This document shows, piece after piece, positions 24,380 to 34,208 of a stretch of 64,000 nucleotides of DNA. The stretch's first letter is position 1. Each line of letters opens with the position of its first letter. The notes below the pieces were generated by a model. It searched no databases. It worked only from the letters and a program-made list of their open reading frames with translations, and was not told where the DNA came from. The translations under genes were made by a program, and so were the position numbers. Source of the DNA: Rehmannia glutinosa (taxonomy: Eukaryota; Streptophyta; Magnoliopsida; Lamiales; Orobanchaceae); contig JABTTQ020001742.1 of NCBI GenBank assembly GCA_016081115.2, positions 682,001 to 746,000 of the forward strand. Direction: 5' to 3'.

Positions 24380-25612
24380 CTAAAGAGAAAAAACTTCGAT
24401 TGATTTCAACTAAAAATAAAAATAGTCGAAAAGTTTAAATTTTTCGTGCCTGAATATTGTTGAAAGAAATAGTTGTTATTACATCAATTAAAATGTTTTT
24501 TTAAAGAGAAAACGAGTTATCACTGATGAGCCAAATCGGCAAAAAGACGTGTTCCCAACCAAAGAGGGATGAAAATTTCGTTATGTATTTTTATGTAGCT
24601 ATTAGGTCCATTTGGTTGGATGTTATGAGTAGATATGTCAATTTTGGTCCGACCCGGTGGGCTGGCCCGACCAATCCGATAAAATGATCCAATTGGGGCT
24701 GTGTTTTCTTAGACCCAATCAATTAGGCCCAAAAAATCCGGCCGACCCAGTTTTTGAGTTTCGAAAATAGTGGCTTGTTTACTGTTTGGTCCTGCCGTTT
24801 AATAACACTCAAATATAATCCATATCATGATTATCATGATTATAATTTTGTTTGGTTGGAGCATCGGAGGCTCAGTATAAATGCAAGCCCAATTGGAAAT
24901 CAGGTTGGCAACTGGATACCACATCCCATTTCCATATGGGCTATGGCAATTGGCAAGTGTGATCCACAATACACCCCGTTTCTTTGCAATGCTAATCACC
25001 AAAAGGCCCTTAGATTAACAATAACATTTTTATCTTAATAAAGTAGATAATTTAACCAGAACATTGCAACAAATCTTAAAAAACATTGCAACAAAACTTT
25101 TTAAAAAAATAGTACGAGTTATTTATAATTGGCTTATGAACTTGGCAAATACTATATTATAAATATAAATATATAATATAAATGTCTAAAAAACATGAAA
25201 GTACAGCAGAATACTGTAAGAAGCGATAAAATCATAACCCCCCCTTTTTTTTGGGAATCACCCCTATTAATTAAGTTGAAAATTGAAATGCAGACAACCT
25301 TAGATACCAATTTCGTGTGGGGGAATATCACATTTAAACAAGGTTACTAATGTAATAACATACCATTTGGGCTGATACACTACCAAACATCTTATTAGTA
25401 AACCTATAACATCACACAACCCAATTCAATTAACCAAATAACATAATAGTCTTTGGATCCAATGGATAAGGCCTATAATACAAATGGGAATCAGTCCAAC
25501 CCATTCCTATTTGCCAACAAAAATTATCCCTTATTATCCATCATATCAAATATTAAATTACATATTTTTTTTGAAACAATATTAAATTACATTAAGTTGA
25601 CTTAACTTCTTA
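24380..25612. other. Intergenic DNA between LINE-A and a solo LTR
   Basis: AT-rich with no gene seen. It includes a degenerate GGCCCGACC / CCAATCCGA repeat at about 24640-24760, an otherwise featureless stretch, and the minute A-tailed insertion at 25564-25577. Confidence 0.6.
25549..25592 (-). mobile_element. Minute A-tailed insertion 1
   Basis: The direct repeat AATATTAAATTACAT (15 bp) at 25549-25563 and 25578-25592 flanks only ATTTTTTTTGAAAC. Read on the minus strand the insert is GTTTC followed by A8 and T. This looks like target-primed retroposition of almost nothing but an A tail. Confidence 0.65.
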
Positions 25613-25617
25613 TTTTC

Positions 25618-26414
25618 TGATGTGAACAACAGCAACAACTGTGCATACGACCCAACAACAATATGTTGTTAACCCAAGATCTTCACTAGTTCGGTTAAAG
25701 TTGGTGGAAACCTCGACCCGTTGTTTAGCAAAGCAAGAACCTCGGTATGTGTAGACACCACAAACAAATGTGGAAGTTTGTTTGATAAGTCAGAATTCGC
25801 AACAAGATAAACAATCTTGAAGCTCTTGGAAAAACTTAAAGGGTTGAAGTGAAAAATCTCTAATCAATATTCAATATCAAAGTTGTTATGAAAAATAAAC
25901 AAGTGTTTGCCTTATATAGGTGACTCAAAGCAAACCCTAAACAAACTAAAAAGGAAAAGAAGTCCAAGCCCAAAAGGAAAATACGCCTTCGGGATTTTTG
26001 AATCTGTTCCTAAGTCTGCATAAAAGTTGTAGCCCTTTCTCTTATCTTTCCATAGCAACTTGAATCAACCCAATACCAATTTTGTAGAGAAAGTTATGGC
26101 TCAAATACTAAACTCTACCAGTGCTGACCCGCCCGTGCATCAAGTCAAAAGCCCTAATTTCATTCACCAAGGCGCACGGGCCGTGCGTATAGACCCGGGC
26201 TGCCCATGCGTCAAGTCGAAATATAAACTTAAGACGCGGCCTTAAAGGTATATTTGACCTGCAAAACATCAAAACGACTCAAACCAACGAAAATAAACAC
26301 CTAATTTATGATAAACAAATACAAGAACTTAAGAACTCAATTACATAGTCTTCAAAAACTCGAGATAGCTTGCATTTGGTAGTGCCCGGATCCTTCGTGA
26401 CTGGATTCTCATCA
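25618..26414 (-). mobile_element. Solo LTR with target duplication TTTTC
   Basis: Starts TGATG and ends CATCA (perfect 5-bp terminal inverted repeat), flanked by TTTTC at 25613-25617 and 26415-26419. The minus strand has CACCTATATAAGGC at about 25908-25921, a plausible TATA box, so transcription would run toward lower coordinates. It has a GC-rich block near 26120-26240 with CGCACGGGCCGTGCG. There is no primer site or internal sequence beside it. Unlike the two copia elements, its family is unknown. Confidence 0.8.
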
Positions 26415-26419
26415 TTTTC

Positions 26420-26814
26420 CATAACATAAGATTGGTGTTTAGTCTAAATATTGACATCTTTCCTAATACAGCAAACTGAATTTTCTACATGAACTTGATT
26501 TACATTCACTTACGAAATTCTAGCTATAATTAATTACGAGTTAATGAGATTTTATTACTTCACAAACTACATGTGATTTATAAAAAAAAAGAAGGACAAA
26601 ACTGAAGTTACAGAAAGAAGAGTTTTTTGGTACGTTCAAGACTAAAAGTATGGTTTTTCAAACAATGAGGGCCCAAAAGAAAAACAGAAAATTCATATCT
26701 GGCATTCTGAATAGGAAACTGAAACGATGGGTCACGACCCCATACTTTTGGCAAAACCCAAACCGTCTTTCTCTGGGATATATATAAGTTAGAAAAAGCG
26801 TGATTCAGAATATC
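26420..26814. other. Unique sequence upstream of Copia-2
   Basis: No open frame of note. It contains GGATATATATAAG at 26778-26790, a possible TATA box on the plus strand about 30 bp before the Copia-2 target site. See the finding on a possibly disrupted 5' end. Confidence 0.4.
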
Positions 26815-27547
26815 ATTTCTGTTAGATAAATGTGTTTATCAAGATTTTGATGATTTTGTTTTAATAAGTTTTTTATACCAAAACAATGTTTTTATATGTT
26901 GTCCAAATACTCCTAAATGATTTAAAATGTTTTCACTAATTTTTGGAGTATTTCTTAGAGTTTTTAATTTGATAAAAAATTGGACAACACTTTTGATGGT
27001 TTTGTTTAAATTGGTTTTTACACCAAAACTATGTTTATAAATGTTGTCTAAATACTCCCAAATGATTTAAAATGTTTTTACTAATTTTTGGAGTATCTCT
27101 TGAAGTTAATTTTTGAAAAAATCGGACAACATTTAAAAGGGGGAGGTCGGCCGATGCGCCCCAAAGTGGTCGGCGAAGGTACACCAAGATAAGAAACTCG
27201 AAAGCGAGAACATGCAGGTTTGAAAAAAAGGGAGAGGGGGACCGGTCCAGGGGAGGGCCGACCGGTCGCACCCCTGGGCGACCGGTCGACCCCCCCTCCG
27301 ACCGGTCGCACCCCCCTGCAACCCCTACCTGGATCGCACTATTTTTTTCAAACGGTCGAAATCTTCAACAGGCAACCGGTCGCCCTATGCTATTTTGTGC
27401 AATGACAAAATTTGTCTTCTTGAACATATTTGACAAGATTTGCTTTTCTATTTTGTACAATATTTCTACATCTTGTGATCCTCTTTTTGTAGACAAAAGT
27501 GAAGATAGAGGAGCCTATGTTGGGAGCCTATGTTGGTGAAGCTTCCC

Positions 27548-27557
27548 TATAAATAGA
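27548..27557 (+). promoter_or_regulatory. TATA box of the Copia-2 5' LTR
   Basis: TATAAATAGA in the context CCC-TATAAATAGA-GG. It is conserved in the 3' LTR (33266-33275) and, in reverse complement, in Copia-1 (20413-20425). Transcription should start near 27580. Confidence 0.8.
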
Positions 27558-27843
27558 GGATGAATTGAAGACACAAAATACAACAACACAAGCAAATACA
27601 CAACAAGAAATCTGCAAATTTCCAAGCTTTCATATTCAACACTCTTGTTGTATTTATAGCCTAAGTATTTCACTTTCACATCTTGAGGTCTAGGCTTTAT
27701 TTCTTGATTACACTTTGCACTCAAATTGTAATATTCATTATTGAGTTGTAATCTTGATTTTTGGTTATCATTCAAACACAAGATATCATTGTGAGTGTTC
27801 TTGTGGTAAGAACATACTTGGATGATCTAGGTGATAGGTGCAA

Positions 27844-28012
27844 GAAGATTGTGGTGATCTTCTTATTGAGGTGTTGAAGAATTTGGTATTCTTCAAGATT
27901 GAAGATTGTGGTAATCTTCACAAGGTGCCGTTGAAGGAAGATTGTGGTAATCTTCAAAGGGAGATTGTGGCAATCTTCAAAGGTGGCGTTGAAGAAGAGT
28001 GTGGTGCTCTTC
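27844..28012 (+). other. Array of six short hairpins in the Copia-2 leader
   Basis: 19-nt units at 27844-27862, 27876-27894, 27901-27919, 27937-27955, 27960-27978 and 27994-28012. Each has a 7-bp stem and a 5-base loop, GTGGT, GTGGC or TTGGT. Stems differ (GAAGATT/AATCTTC, GAAGAAT/ATTCTTC, GAAGAGT/GCTCTTC) but pairing is kept, with G-U wobbles. The array lies about 270-430 nt downstream of the predicted transcription start, in the 5' leader RNA. It is repeated in the 3' LTR (33562-33730). Confidence 0.8.
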
Positions 28013-28268
28013 AAGGTGTTGTAAGTTGAATTTGTATTAATTGTGGTAATTAATAAAATTCTTTTTCTTTTGAAATCCATCCCGGATATTTGGGGTGGTA
28101 GAGGATTAGGCCCTAGGTGGGTTGAACCTCTTTAAATCGACGCATGTTGTTTACTTCCGCACCTTTATTATTGTCTTGGCGTAATTGTTTGAAAAAGAGG
28201 GCGAAATCGAAAGATGGAGATAATCTATTCACCCCCTCTAGATTATCTTAGCCGCTTGGACTTACAAG

Positions 28269-28280
28269 TGGTATCGAGCC
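28269..28280 (+). other. Primer-binding site of Copia-2
   Basis: TGGTATCGAGCC two bases after the 5' LTR. It resembles the initiator tRNA-Met site with one base missing. Confidence 0.85.
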
Positions 28281-28287
28281 AAACTCT

Positions 28288-29424
28288 TTGGCAAGCTCGT
28301 TCCACATTGCGAGTAAAGAGAGGGAACGATCACCGGCTACGAATGAAGTCTACCACGGCGCCTCCACCACCAAGCCACCACTATTCGAATCCAAAAATTT
28401 TACATTTTGGAAAGAAAGAATGGAATGCTATCTACAAAGTTGCGGGTTCGATATTTGGAACACGGTCGTAAATGAAGAATCCATTCCAATAATGGATACA
28501 CTACACAAAGGCCTCAAAGAGCTCAATGATGAAGAGAAGAAAAGCATCTCCTTAAATGGTAAAGCTCTTAATATTATTTATTGTTCACTTACCATTTTGG
28601 AATATGATCATCTTGTAGGAATTAAATCGGCTCATGAAGTATGGAGAAAATTAGAAGAAGTATATGCAAATGAAAGGAGCCACTCAAAAGCATCTACTTC
28701 TCAAATGGATACAAACCCAACATGGGATGAGCGTCCTACAACTTCCGACGTCGATGAAAACGAACGATGTCTTATGGGCTTCGAAGAAGAAAACGAGGTA
28801 AGTTCTAAACCCTCAACTTCTTATGATAATGAATTACAAAATGATTACAGTGATTTGCAAAATGATTTTGATGAACTTCAAAATGAATTCCAAAGCTTAC
28901 TTGTTAAATACAAAAATTTGAAAAAGGAATTCAATATTTTGAAAATTAATAAGGATAATTTATTTTCCTCTTATGAATCACTTTCATGTGATCACACCAC
29001 CACACTTGACAAGGTTAGAAACCTTAAAAAAGAAAATAGTACTCTTATTGAGGATATTAATTGCATGAAAAATGATTTTTCAAAATCCAACTTGAGTACC
29101 GATAAAATGACCGATATTATTGATGTTCATAGTTGTGATAAATTGAAACAAGGACTTGATCATAAGCCTAATGTTGTTAATCATATGAAAAGGAATCAAG
29201 TCTATAAGCATGTTGGTCATTATGCTACTAGAATTATTACTTGCTTTTATTGCGGTAAAAAGGGTCATACGGTTAATACTTGTCGGGCTAGAAATAGCTC
29301 TAATTTCTATTGGAGACCTAAAAATCTCAAAGCTAATCCCCAAGGACCCAAACACTTGAGGGTACCACAAAATAATGTCATATTAGGTACCGGCGTAATA
29401 ATAAAGGAAAATTCATACCGCTAA
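28288..29424 (+). pseudogene. Copia-2 gag-like frame, start codon lost, internally shortened
   Basis: The open frame covers the copia Gag N-terminus (KPPLFESKNFTFWKERMECY, GFDIWNTVV), then a Glu/Asn/Lys-rich coiled-coil-like stretch and a zinc knuckle CFYCGKKGHTVNTC (CX2CX4HX4C). Compared with Copia-1, the ATG before ATNE is CCG at 28333-28335, and the first knuckle plus flanking residues are absent. A deletion joins EVYANER to SHSKAS. Translation would need a non-ATG start or a leader fusion. Gag retention with pol loss resembles gag-only (TR-GAG) derivatives that rely on a partner, but the lost start argues it is simply decayed. Confidence 0.82.
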
Positions 29425-29435
29425 GAAGATATCAA

Positions 29436-29711
29436 ATGCCCGTGTCATTTGATCAAAGGAGAATACACCATCACGATAAATTTCCAAGAAGAGGATATAA
29501 TAAAAAATGGGAAGTACACAATCCTTGGAAATGGCAAAGTCATCATCAACAAGATGATTCTCAAAGAGGAAGACACCATAAAAAATGGGAAGGACAAAAC
29601 TCGAGAAATGGGCAAAATTGGAGAAGACATCATCAACAAAATGATTTCTCAAGAGGAAGATACTATCTACAAAGGGAGAGACATAACCCGTGGAAATGGC
29701 GAAATTGGTAA
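29436..29711 (+). pseudogene. Copia-2 Arg/His/Trp-rich gag tail with tandem repeats
   Basis: Directly after the gag frame (shifted frame), an open stretch encodes recurring basic-aromatic words such as RRGYNKKWEVHNPWKW, HHQQDDSQRGRHHKKWEGQN and HHQQNDFSRGRYY. At the DNA level roughly 85-90-nt units recur about two and a half times (compare CATCATCAACAAGATGATT and CATCATCAACAAAATGATT). This composition would suit RNA binding at the Gag C terminus. It is not present in Copia-1 at the same position. Confidence 0.55.
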
Positions 29712-30600
29712 ATCGTATCTCTCCATTTAAATATGCATTTTATTTTGTTATTATGCATGTTTTTATTTGTGTTTTAATTGCAAATGAGTTTTCAAATATT
29801 TTTTTAAAATTAAGGTCTTCAATGTATATTTGTGTTTTAAAATATTTTGAAAAGGAGACCTTGTATGATGCTTATATAAACTCTTGTGCATTTACTATGA
29901 CTAAAAATTTGATTTATTATCTCTTATGGATTTATATAGCATAAGCATACTTGTGATATACCTTATTGCTTTAGCCTACACCTCCATTACTATGTTTTGT
30001 GCTAGTCTTGTTTTAAGAATTGTGTAGGATTCATGTATCCTCACCAATGGCTATTTATGTCATAATGTGTTAAGAGGACCATAAACTATCGAGGTACGCT
30101 TCTCATCGGTATTCATCTTATAGACTCGATATTATGTTTGCCATATGCCTATGTGCTTGATTTTCAAGATATTTCATAGTATTTCACATAAGTGCCATTA
30201 AGAGGATGTTTTGATTTTTGAAAGACATTATTTGACTTAGCTTGTTTTATCCGAGATTAGTAAGGGATTATACTTTATTTTGATAAGATATTTGATTTTT
30301 GTCCCTCTCTTAGTTATGCATTTTATTGCTCATATAAATGTCATTTTCTTGGTTGCTTTGTCAAAGCTCTTGATCATATGCTTCTTATAAATGAGGTCTC
30401 AACTATATGCTCTCGGATTTTCAAATTTCAAAAGAGGTCTTATATAGCTTTCTATAAGCATATTTGAACTTGCATGATTTTATTGAACTCTTGATGATTT
30501 TTTCCTAAAGCATAGTATGTGTTACTTATTATTGTGTCTCTATTATTCGATATTACTATGCTCTTGTGCAAGATATCTTGTTAAGATTTTGCAGAAATTA
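29712..30600 (+). other. Copia-2 internal non-coding stretch
   Basis: AT-rich internal sequence in the position where protease, integrase and most of RT should lie. No recognisable domain or long open frame is present. Confidence 0.6.
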
Positions 30601-31240
30601 TTTTTGGTATTTCGGGTCAAGCTTGAGGCAAGGTGAGTAGCTCGAAGGTATTGTCAAGAAGAAGTTGATACTAGGTGAGCTTGAGATGAGCATAATGGGG
30701 GAGCTCAATTTCTTGCTTGGACTTCAAATCATTCAATGCCAAGTAGATGGTTACATTTCAAAAGAACTCTTGAAGGAGTTAAGCATTGAAGAAAGAAGAA
30801 TCATCTCAACCTCTATGGCTACCAATGAAGAGATTGACAAAGGTTGAGAAAGGCACGACGGTTGACAAACAAATTCGAGGTATGTTTTCTTGTATTATTC
30901 CAATAGACTCGACATTCTATATGCCTTATGTCTATTTGCTCGACCTCAAAAAAACTATCCCAACGAATCTCATTAAAGTGCCGTTGAAAGAAATTTTCAA
31001 ATATTTGAAAGGCACTTCTTCGTATGACTTGTGTATCCAAAAGCTTTAAAACGTTCTTATTTTTTTTGGGATAACAAGTCCGGTGAAAATTATTCAAATA
31101 TAGTTCATCACAATCGAACTAAAAATATTGAGATTCGATATTCTTTTAAAAAGGGATTGAGTTTTTAACAAAAACTTGAGATGCGTTTAATTCCGTCTCA
31201 AGGATAACTCGCGGACTTTTTAATTATTAACCGCCGAGTA
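30600..31240 (+). pseudogene. Copia-2 RT / RNase H remnants
   Basis: Short open pieces match copia pol: GELEMSIMGELNFLLGLQI (about 30677-30733, RT end), then LKEIFKYLKGTSSYDLCI (about 30980-31040), then VHHNRTKNIEIR (about 31103-31138), the RNase H motif that Copia-1 also has. Stops and frame changes separate them. Confidence 0.8.
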
Positions 31241-32534
31241 TTTTACCTCATTTCGAGCTTGATTATGACATAATGTATATTGAATGAGGTCTACGTTTGC
31301 ATTTTGCACGTTTTTAAAACTTAGGGGCGGTAAATCGGATTTTTGGATCAAACTTCGGAATTTGCAAAACAGAAAGAAGCGAGGTGGTCGAAGGAGCCGA
31401 GGACGACCGGTCGCCCCTAGCCTCCGACCCGTCGTCGACCCTCCAACCGGTCGCCCAGATCATTTTCAACAATAAGATTGCTTCTGTCCTTCATTTCGTT
31501 ATTTTGGTTATTTTCTTCCAAAATCGAACCCCTTTGCAAAATTCACACACAATTCACCCAAAATGATTTCTTTCTTGTATATTCTATATTTTTGGGTTTA
31601 TAGTACGAGTATATCAACCGTATTACTCGACTTCTCCGATTGATTGGTAAGTTTAATTCCTCCTCTAATCTCAATTGGGTTGAACCCTTGAGAAAATGCT
31701 TATGTGTTGTTTTTTGATGGAATTCTTGTATAATTGTGGTGTGCATGATTATTGTTGATAGATGAATATTGTTGTATTGCAATTGGTGATGAAATTTTTT
31801 TGGCTTAAATGAATCGCAAAGGTGTTATATTCTTCTAGTTTTATTTGATGCACGCCAAGTGTTCGACGAAATGTTTCAATGAAAAATTCATCACCTACAT
31901 GATTCTCTCGATTTGAAAAGTCTTATAAGTTTATAGAGATCATGTTTTATCAATCAAATGAGCTTTTGCAAGTCAATTGATCAACTTTTCCCTTTTACTT
32001 GGAATTTAAGCTTCAATTTTCAATAAGCTCGATAAATCGATAAATTTGCGCACTTTGATATGAATATATGATGTTTTTATCGTGCTAACATTCTTTTTGA
32101 TGATTCCAAAGGGGGAGAAATAGGAAAAATGCTCATACGCTCAAAGAAGCGAAAATAAGCTTGCAAGAAAATCTATAAGCTAGGGCTCTTGAAAGCCATA
32201 AGCTGTGAACAATGCTTAGTCCATTTGATGTATTGTGGACTTTTATGCTTGACTAATGATGTTTTGTGACAGGGGAGCTTATAAGCTAATGGAATTCAAG
32301 CTTAAGTTGTGAAAGCTAAGCTTTTAGCTTTTAGTTGTTGCTTGTATACTTGTTCTTTATATGCATGTTGAAAGGGGGAGCTTGTGCAAAAATGATTTTG
32401 AAAAATCTTTGCTCCTATCCTTGTGTGCTTATACTTATGATGTATCTTGTTTGTAATTGATTGTTGTTTTAAGACCGGAAAATTTGTTTTGTTTTAAAAT
32501 CGACCTTCTAAAATTGTTTTGGTTTGTAATCATC
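31241..32534 (+). other. Copia-2 untranslated region before the polypurine tract
   Basis: Homologous to 14099-15312 of Copia-1 in reverse complement (shared TGCATTTTGCA(C/T)GTTTTTAAA start). It includes GACCGGTCGCCCC at about 31405 and AACCGGTCGCCC at about 31444, and AAGCTTATAAGCT-like words near 32150-32340. No gene. Confidence 0.7.
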
Positions 32535-32546
32535 AAAAAGGGGGAG
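32535..32546 (+). other. Polypurine tract of Copia-2
   Basis: AAAAAGGGGGAG ends two bases before the 3' LTR, as in Copia-1. Confidence 0.88.
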
Positions 32547-32548
32547 TT

Positions 32549-33991
32549 TGTTAGATAAATGTTTTTATCAAGATTTTGATGATTTTGCTTTAATAAGTTT
32601 TTTTATACCAAAACAATGTTTTTATATGTTGTCCAAATACTCCTAAATGATTTTAAATGTTTTCACTAATTTTTGGAGTATTTCTTAGAGATTTTAATTT
32701 GATAAAAATTGGACAACACTTTTGATGGTTTTGTTTAAATTGGTTTTTTACACCAAAACTATGTTTATAAATGTTGTCTAAATATTCCCAAATGATTTAA
32801 AATGTTTTTACTAATTTTTTGGAGTATCTCTTGAAGTTTATTTTTGAAAAAAATCGGACAACATTTAAAAGGGGAGGTCGACCGGTCGCCCAAAGTGGTC
32901 GACCGGTGCACCAAGATAAGAAACTCGAAACAGAACATGCGAGGTTTGAAAAAAAGGGAGAGGGGATCGGTCGGGGGAGGGCCGACCGGTCGCACCCTGC
33001 ACGGCGGCCCTCCGACCCGGCCGCACCCCGCAACCCCTACCGGATCGCACTATTTTTTTTTTTAAACGGCCGAAATCTTCAACAGGGCAACCGGGTCGCC
33101 TATCTATGCTATTTTGTGACAAAAAATTTGTAGATTGAACATATTGACAAAGAAGATTTGCTTTTCTATTTTGTACAATATTTCTACATCTTGTGATCCT
33201 CTTTTTGTAGACAAAAGTGAAGATAGAGGAGCCTATGTTGGGAGCCTATGTTGGTGAAGCTTCCCTATAAATAGAGGATGAATTGAAGACACAAAATACA
33301 ACAACACAAGCAAATACACAACAAGAAATCTGCAAATTTCCAAGCTTTCATATTCAACACTCTTGTTGTATTTATAGCCTAAGTATTTCACTTTCACATC
33401 TTGAGGTCTAGGCTTTATTTCTTGATTACACTTTGCACTCAAATTTTAATATTCATTATTGAGTTGTAATCTTGATTTTTGGTTATCATTCAAACACAAG
33501 ATATCATTGTGAGTGTTCTTGTGGTAAGAACACACTTGGATGATCTAGGTGATAGGTGCAAGAAGATTGTGGTGATCTTCTTATTGAGGTGTTGAAGAAT
33601 TTGGTATTCTTCAAGATTGAAGATTGTGGTAATCTTCACAAGGTGCCGTTGAAGGAAGATTGTGGTAATCTTCAAAGGGAGATTGTGGTAATCTTCAAAG
33701 GTGGCGTTGAAGAAGAGTGTGGTGCTCTTCAAGGTGTTGTAAGTTGAATTTGTATTAATTGTGGTAATTATTAAAATTCTTTTTCTTTTTGAAATCCATC
33801 CCGGATATACTGGGGTGGTAGAGGATTAGGCCCTAGGTGGGTTGAACCTCTTTAAATCGACGCGTGTTGTTTACTTCCCGCACCTTTATTATTGTCTTGG
33901 CGTAATTGTTTCGAAAAAGAGGGCGAAATCGAAAAGATGGAGATAATCTATTCACCCCCCCTCTAGATTATCGTAGCCGCTTGGACTTACA
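32549..33991 (+). repeat. 3' LTR of Copia-2
   Basis: Near-identical to the 5' LTR except in the GC-rich array (32875-33090). TATAAATAGA lies at 33266-33275 and hairpin units at 33562-33730. Confidence 0.95.
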
Positions 33992-33996
33992 ATTTC

Positions 33997-34167
33997 TTTC
34001 AATATTTTTGGGAAAAAATTTGCATTGATTCAATCATGTGGGACGAGCAGGGAGAGTTTTTATGGCGTCAAATAACCGCATCGCCACTATTGTGAGTTTT
34101 TACTATCTTATCAAATTTTGGTAAATTTGAGTATGAATAATGGGAATCCACATTTTCTTATTTATGT
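33997..34167 (+). other. Short unique segment between Copia-2 and LINE-B
   Basis: 171 bp of pre-insertion DNA. It contains two closely spaced ATGs (34037 and 34061) and GTGAGT at 34091, which could be a splice donor. Speculative; see findings. Confidence 0.35.
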
Positions 34168-34208
34168 GAAATGATGTTGATTTTTTTTAAGGGAAAAGCA
34201 ATATATTT

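Larger units (their letters stand above)
26820..28266 (+). repeat. 5' LTR of Copia-2
   Basis: TG...CA ends. It carries the GC-rich GACCGGTCG array (27140-27330), the TATA box TATAAATAGA (27548-27557), and the hairpin array (27844-28012) in the predicted leader. Confidence 0.95.
26820..33991 (+). mobile_element. Ty1/copia LTR retrotransposon, Copia-2, mostly pol-less
   Basis: 7172 bp, flanked by the 5-bp duplication ATTTC at 26815-26819 and 33992-33996. LTRs are 26820-28266 (1447 bp) and 32549-33991 (1443 bp). It belongs to the same family as Copia-1 but lies on the opposite strand; the family ends are TGTTAGATAAATG...CGCTTGGACTTACA. The internal region is 4282 bp against 5726 bp in Copia-1. 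It retains a gag-like frame with a zinc knuckle and scraps of RT/RNase H, while protease, integrase and most of RT are gone. By eye only about ten differences separate the last roughly 820 bp of the two LTRs, so insertion was recent and must have used proteins from another element. Confidence 0.95.

Noticed and set aside
27081..27405. Several overlapping Pro/Arg/Gly-rich open frames in both strands
   Set aside because: They arise from the GC-rich palindrome array of the LTR, where stops are rare; the same happens at 32765-33133 and 20613-20903.
27844..28012. CRISPR-like repeat array
   Set aside because: Eukaryotic context, units are self-complementary hairpins with short variable gaps and not repeats with unique spacers; duplicated in each LTR.
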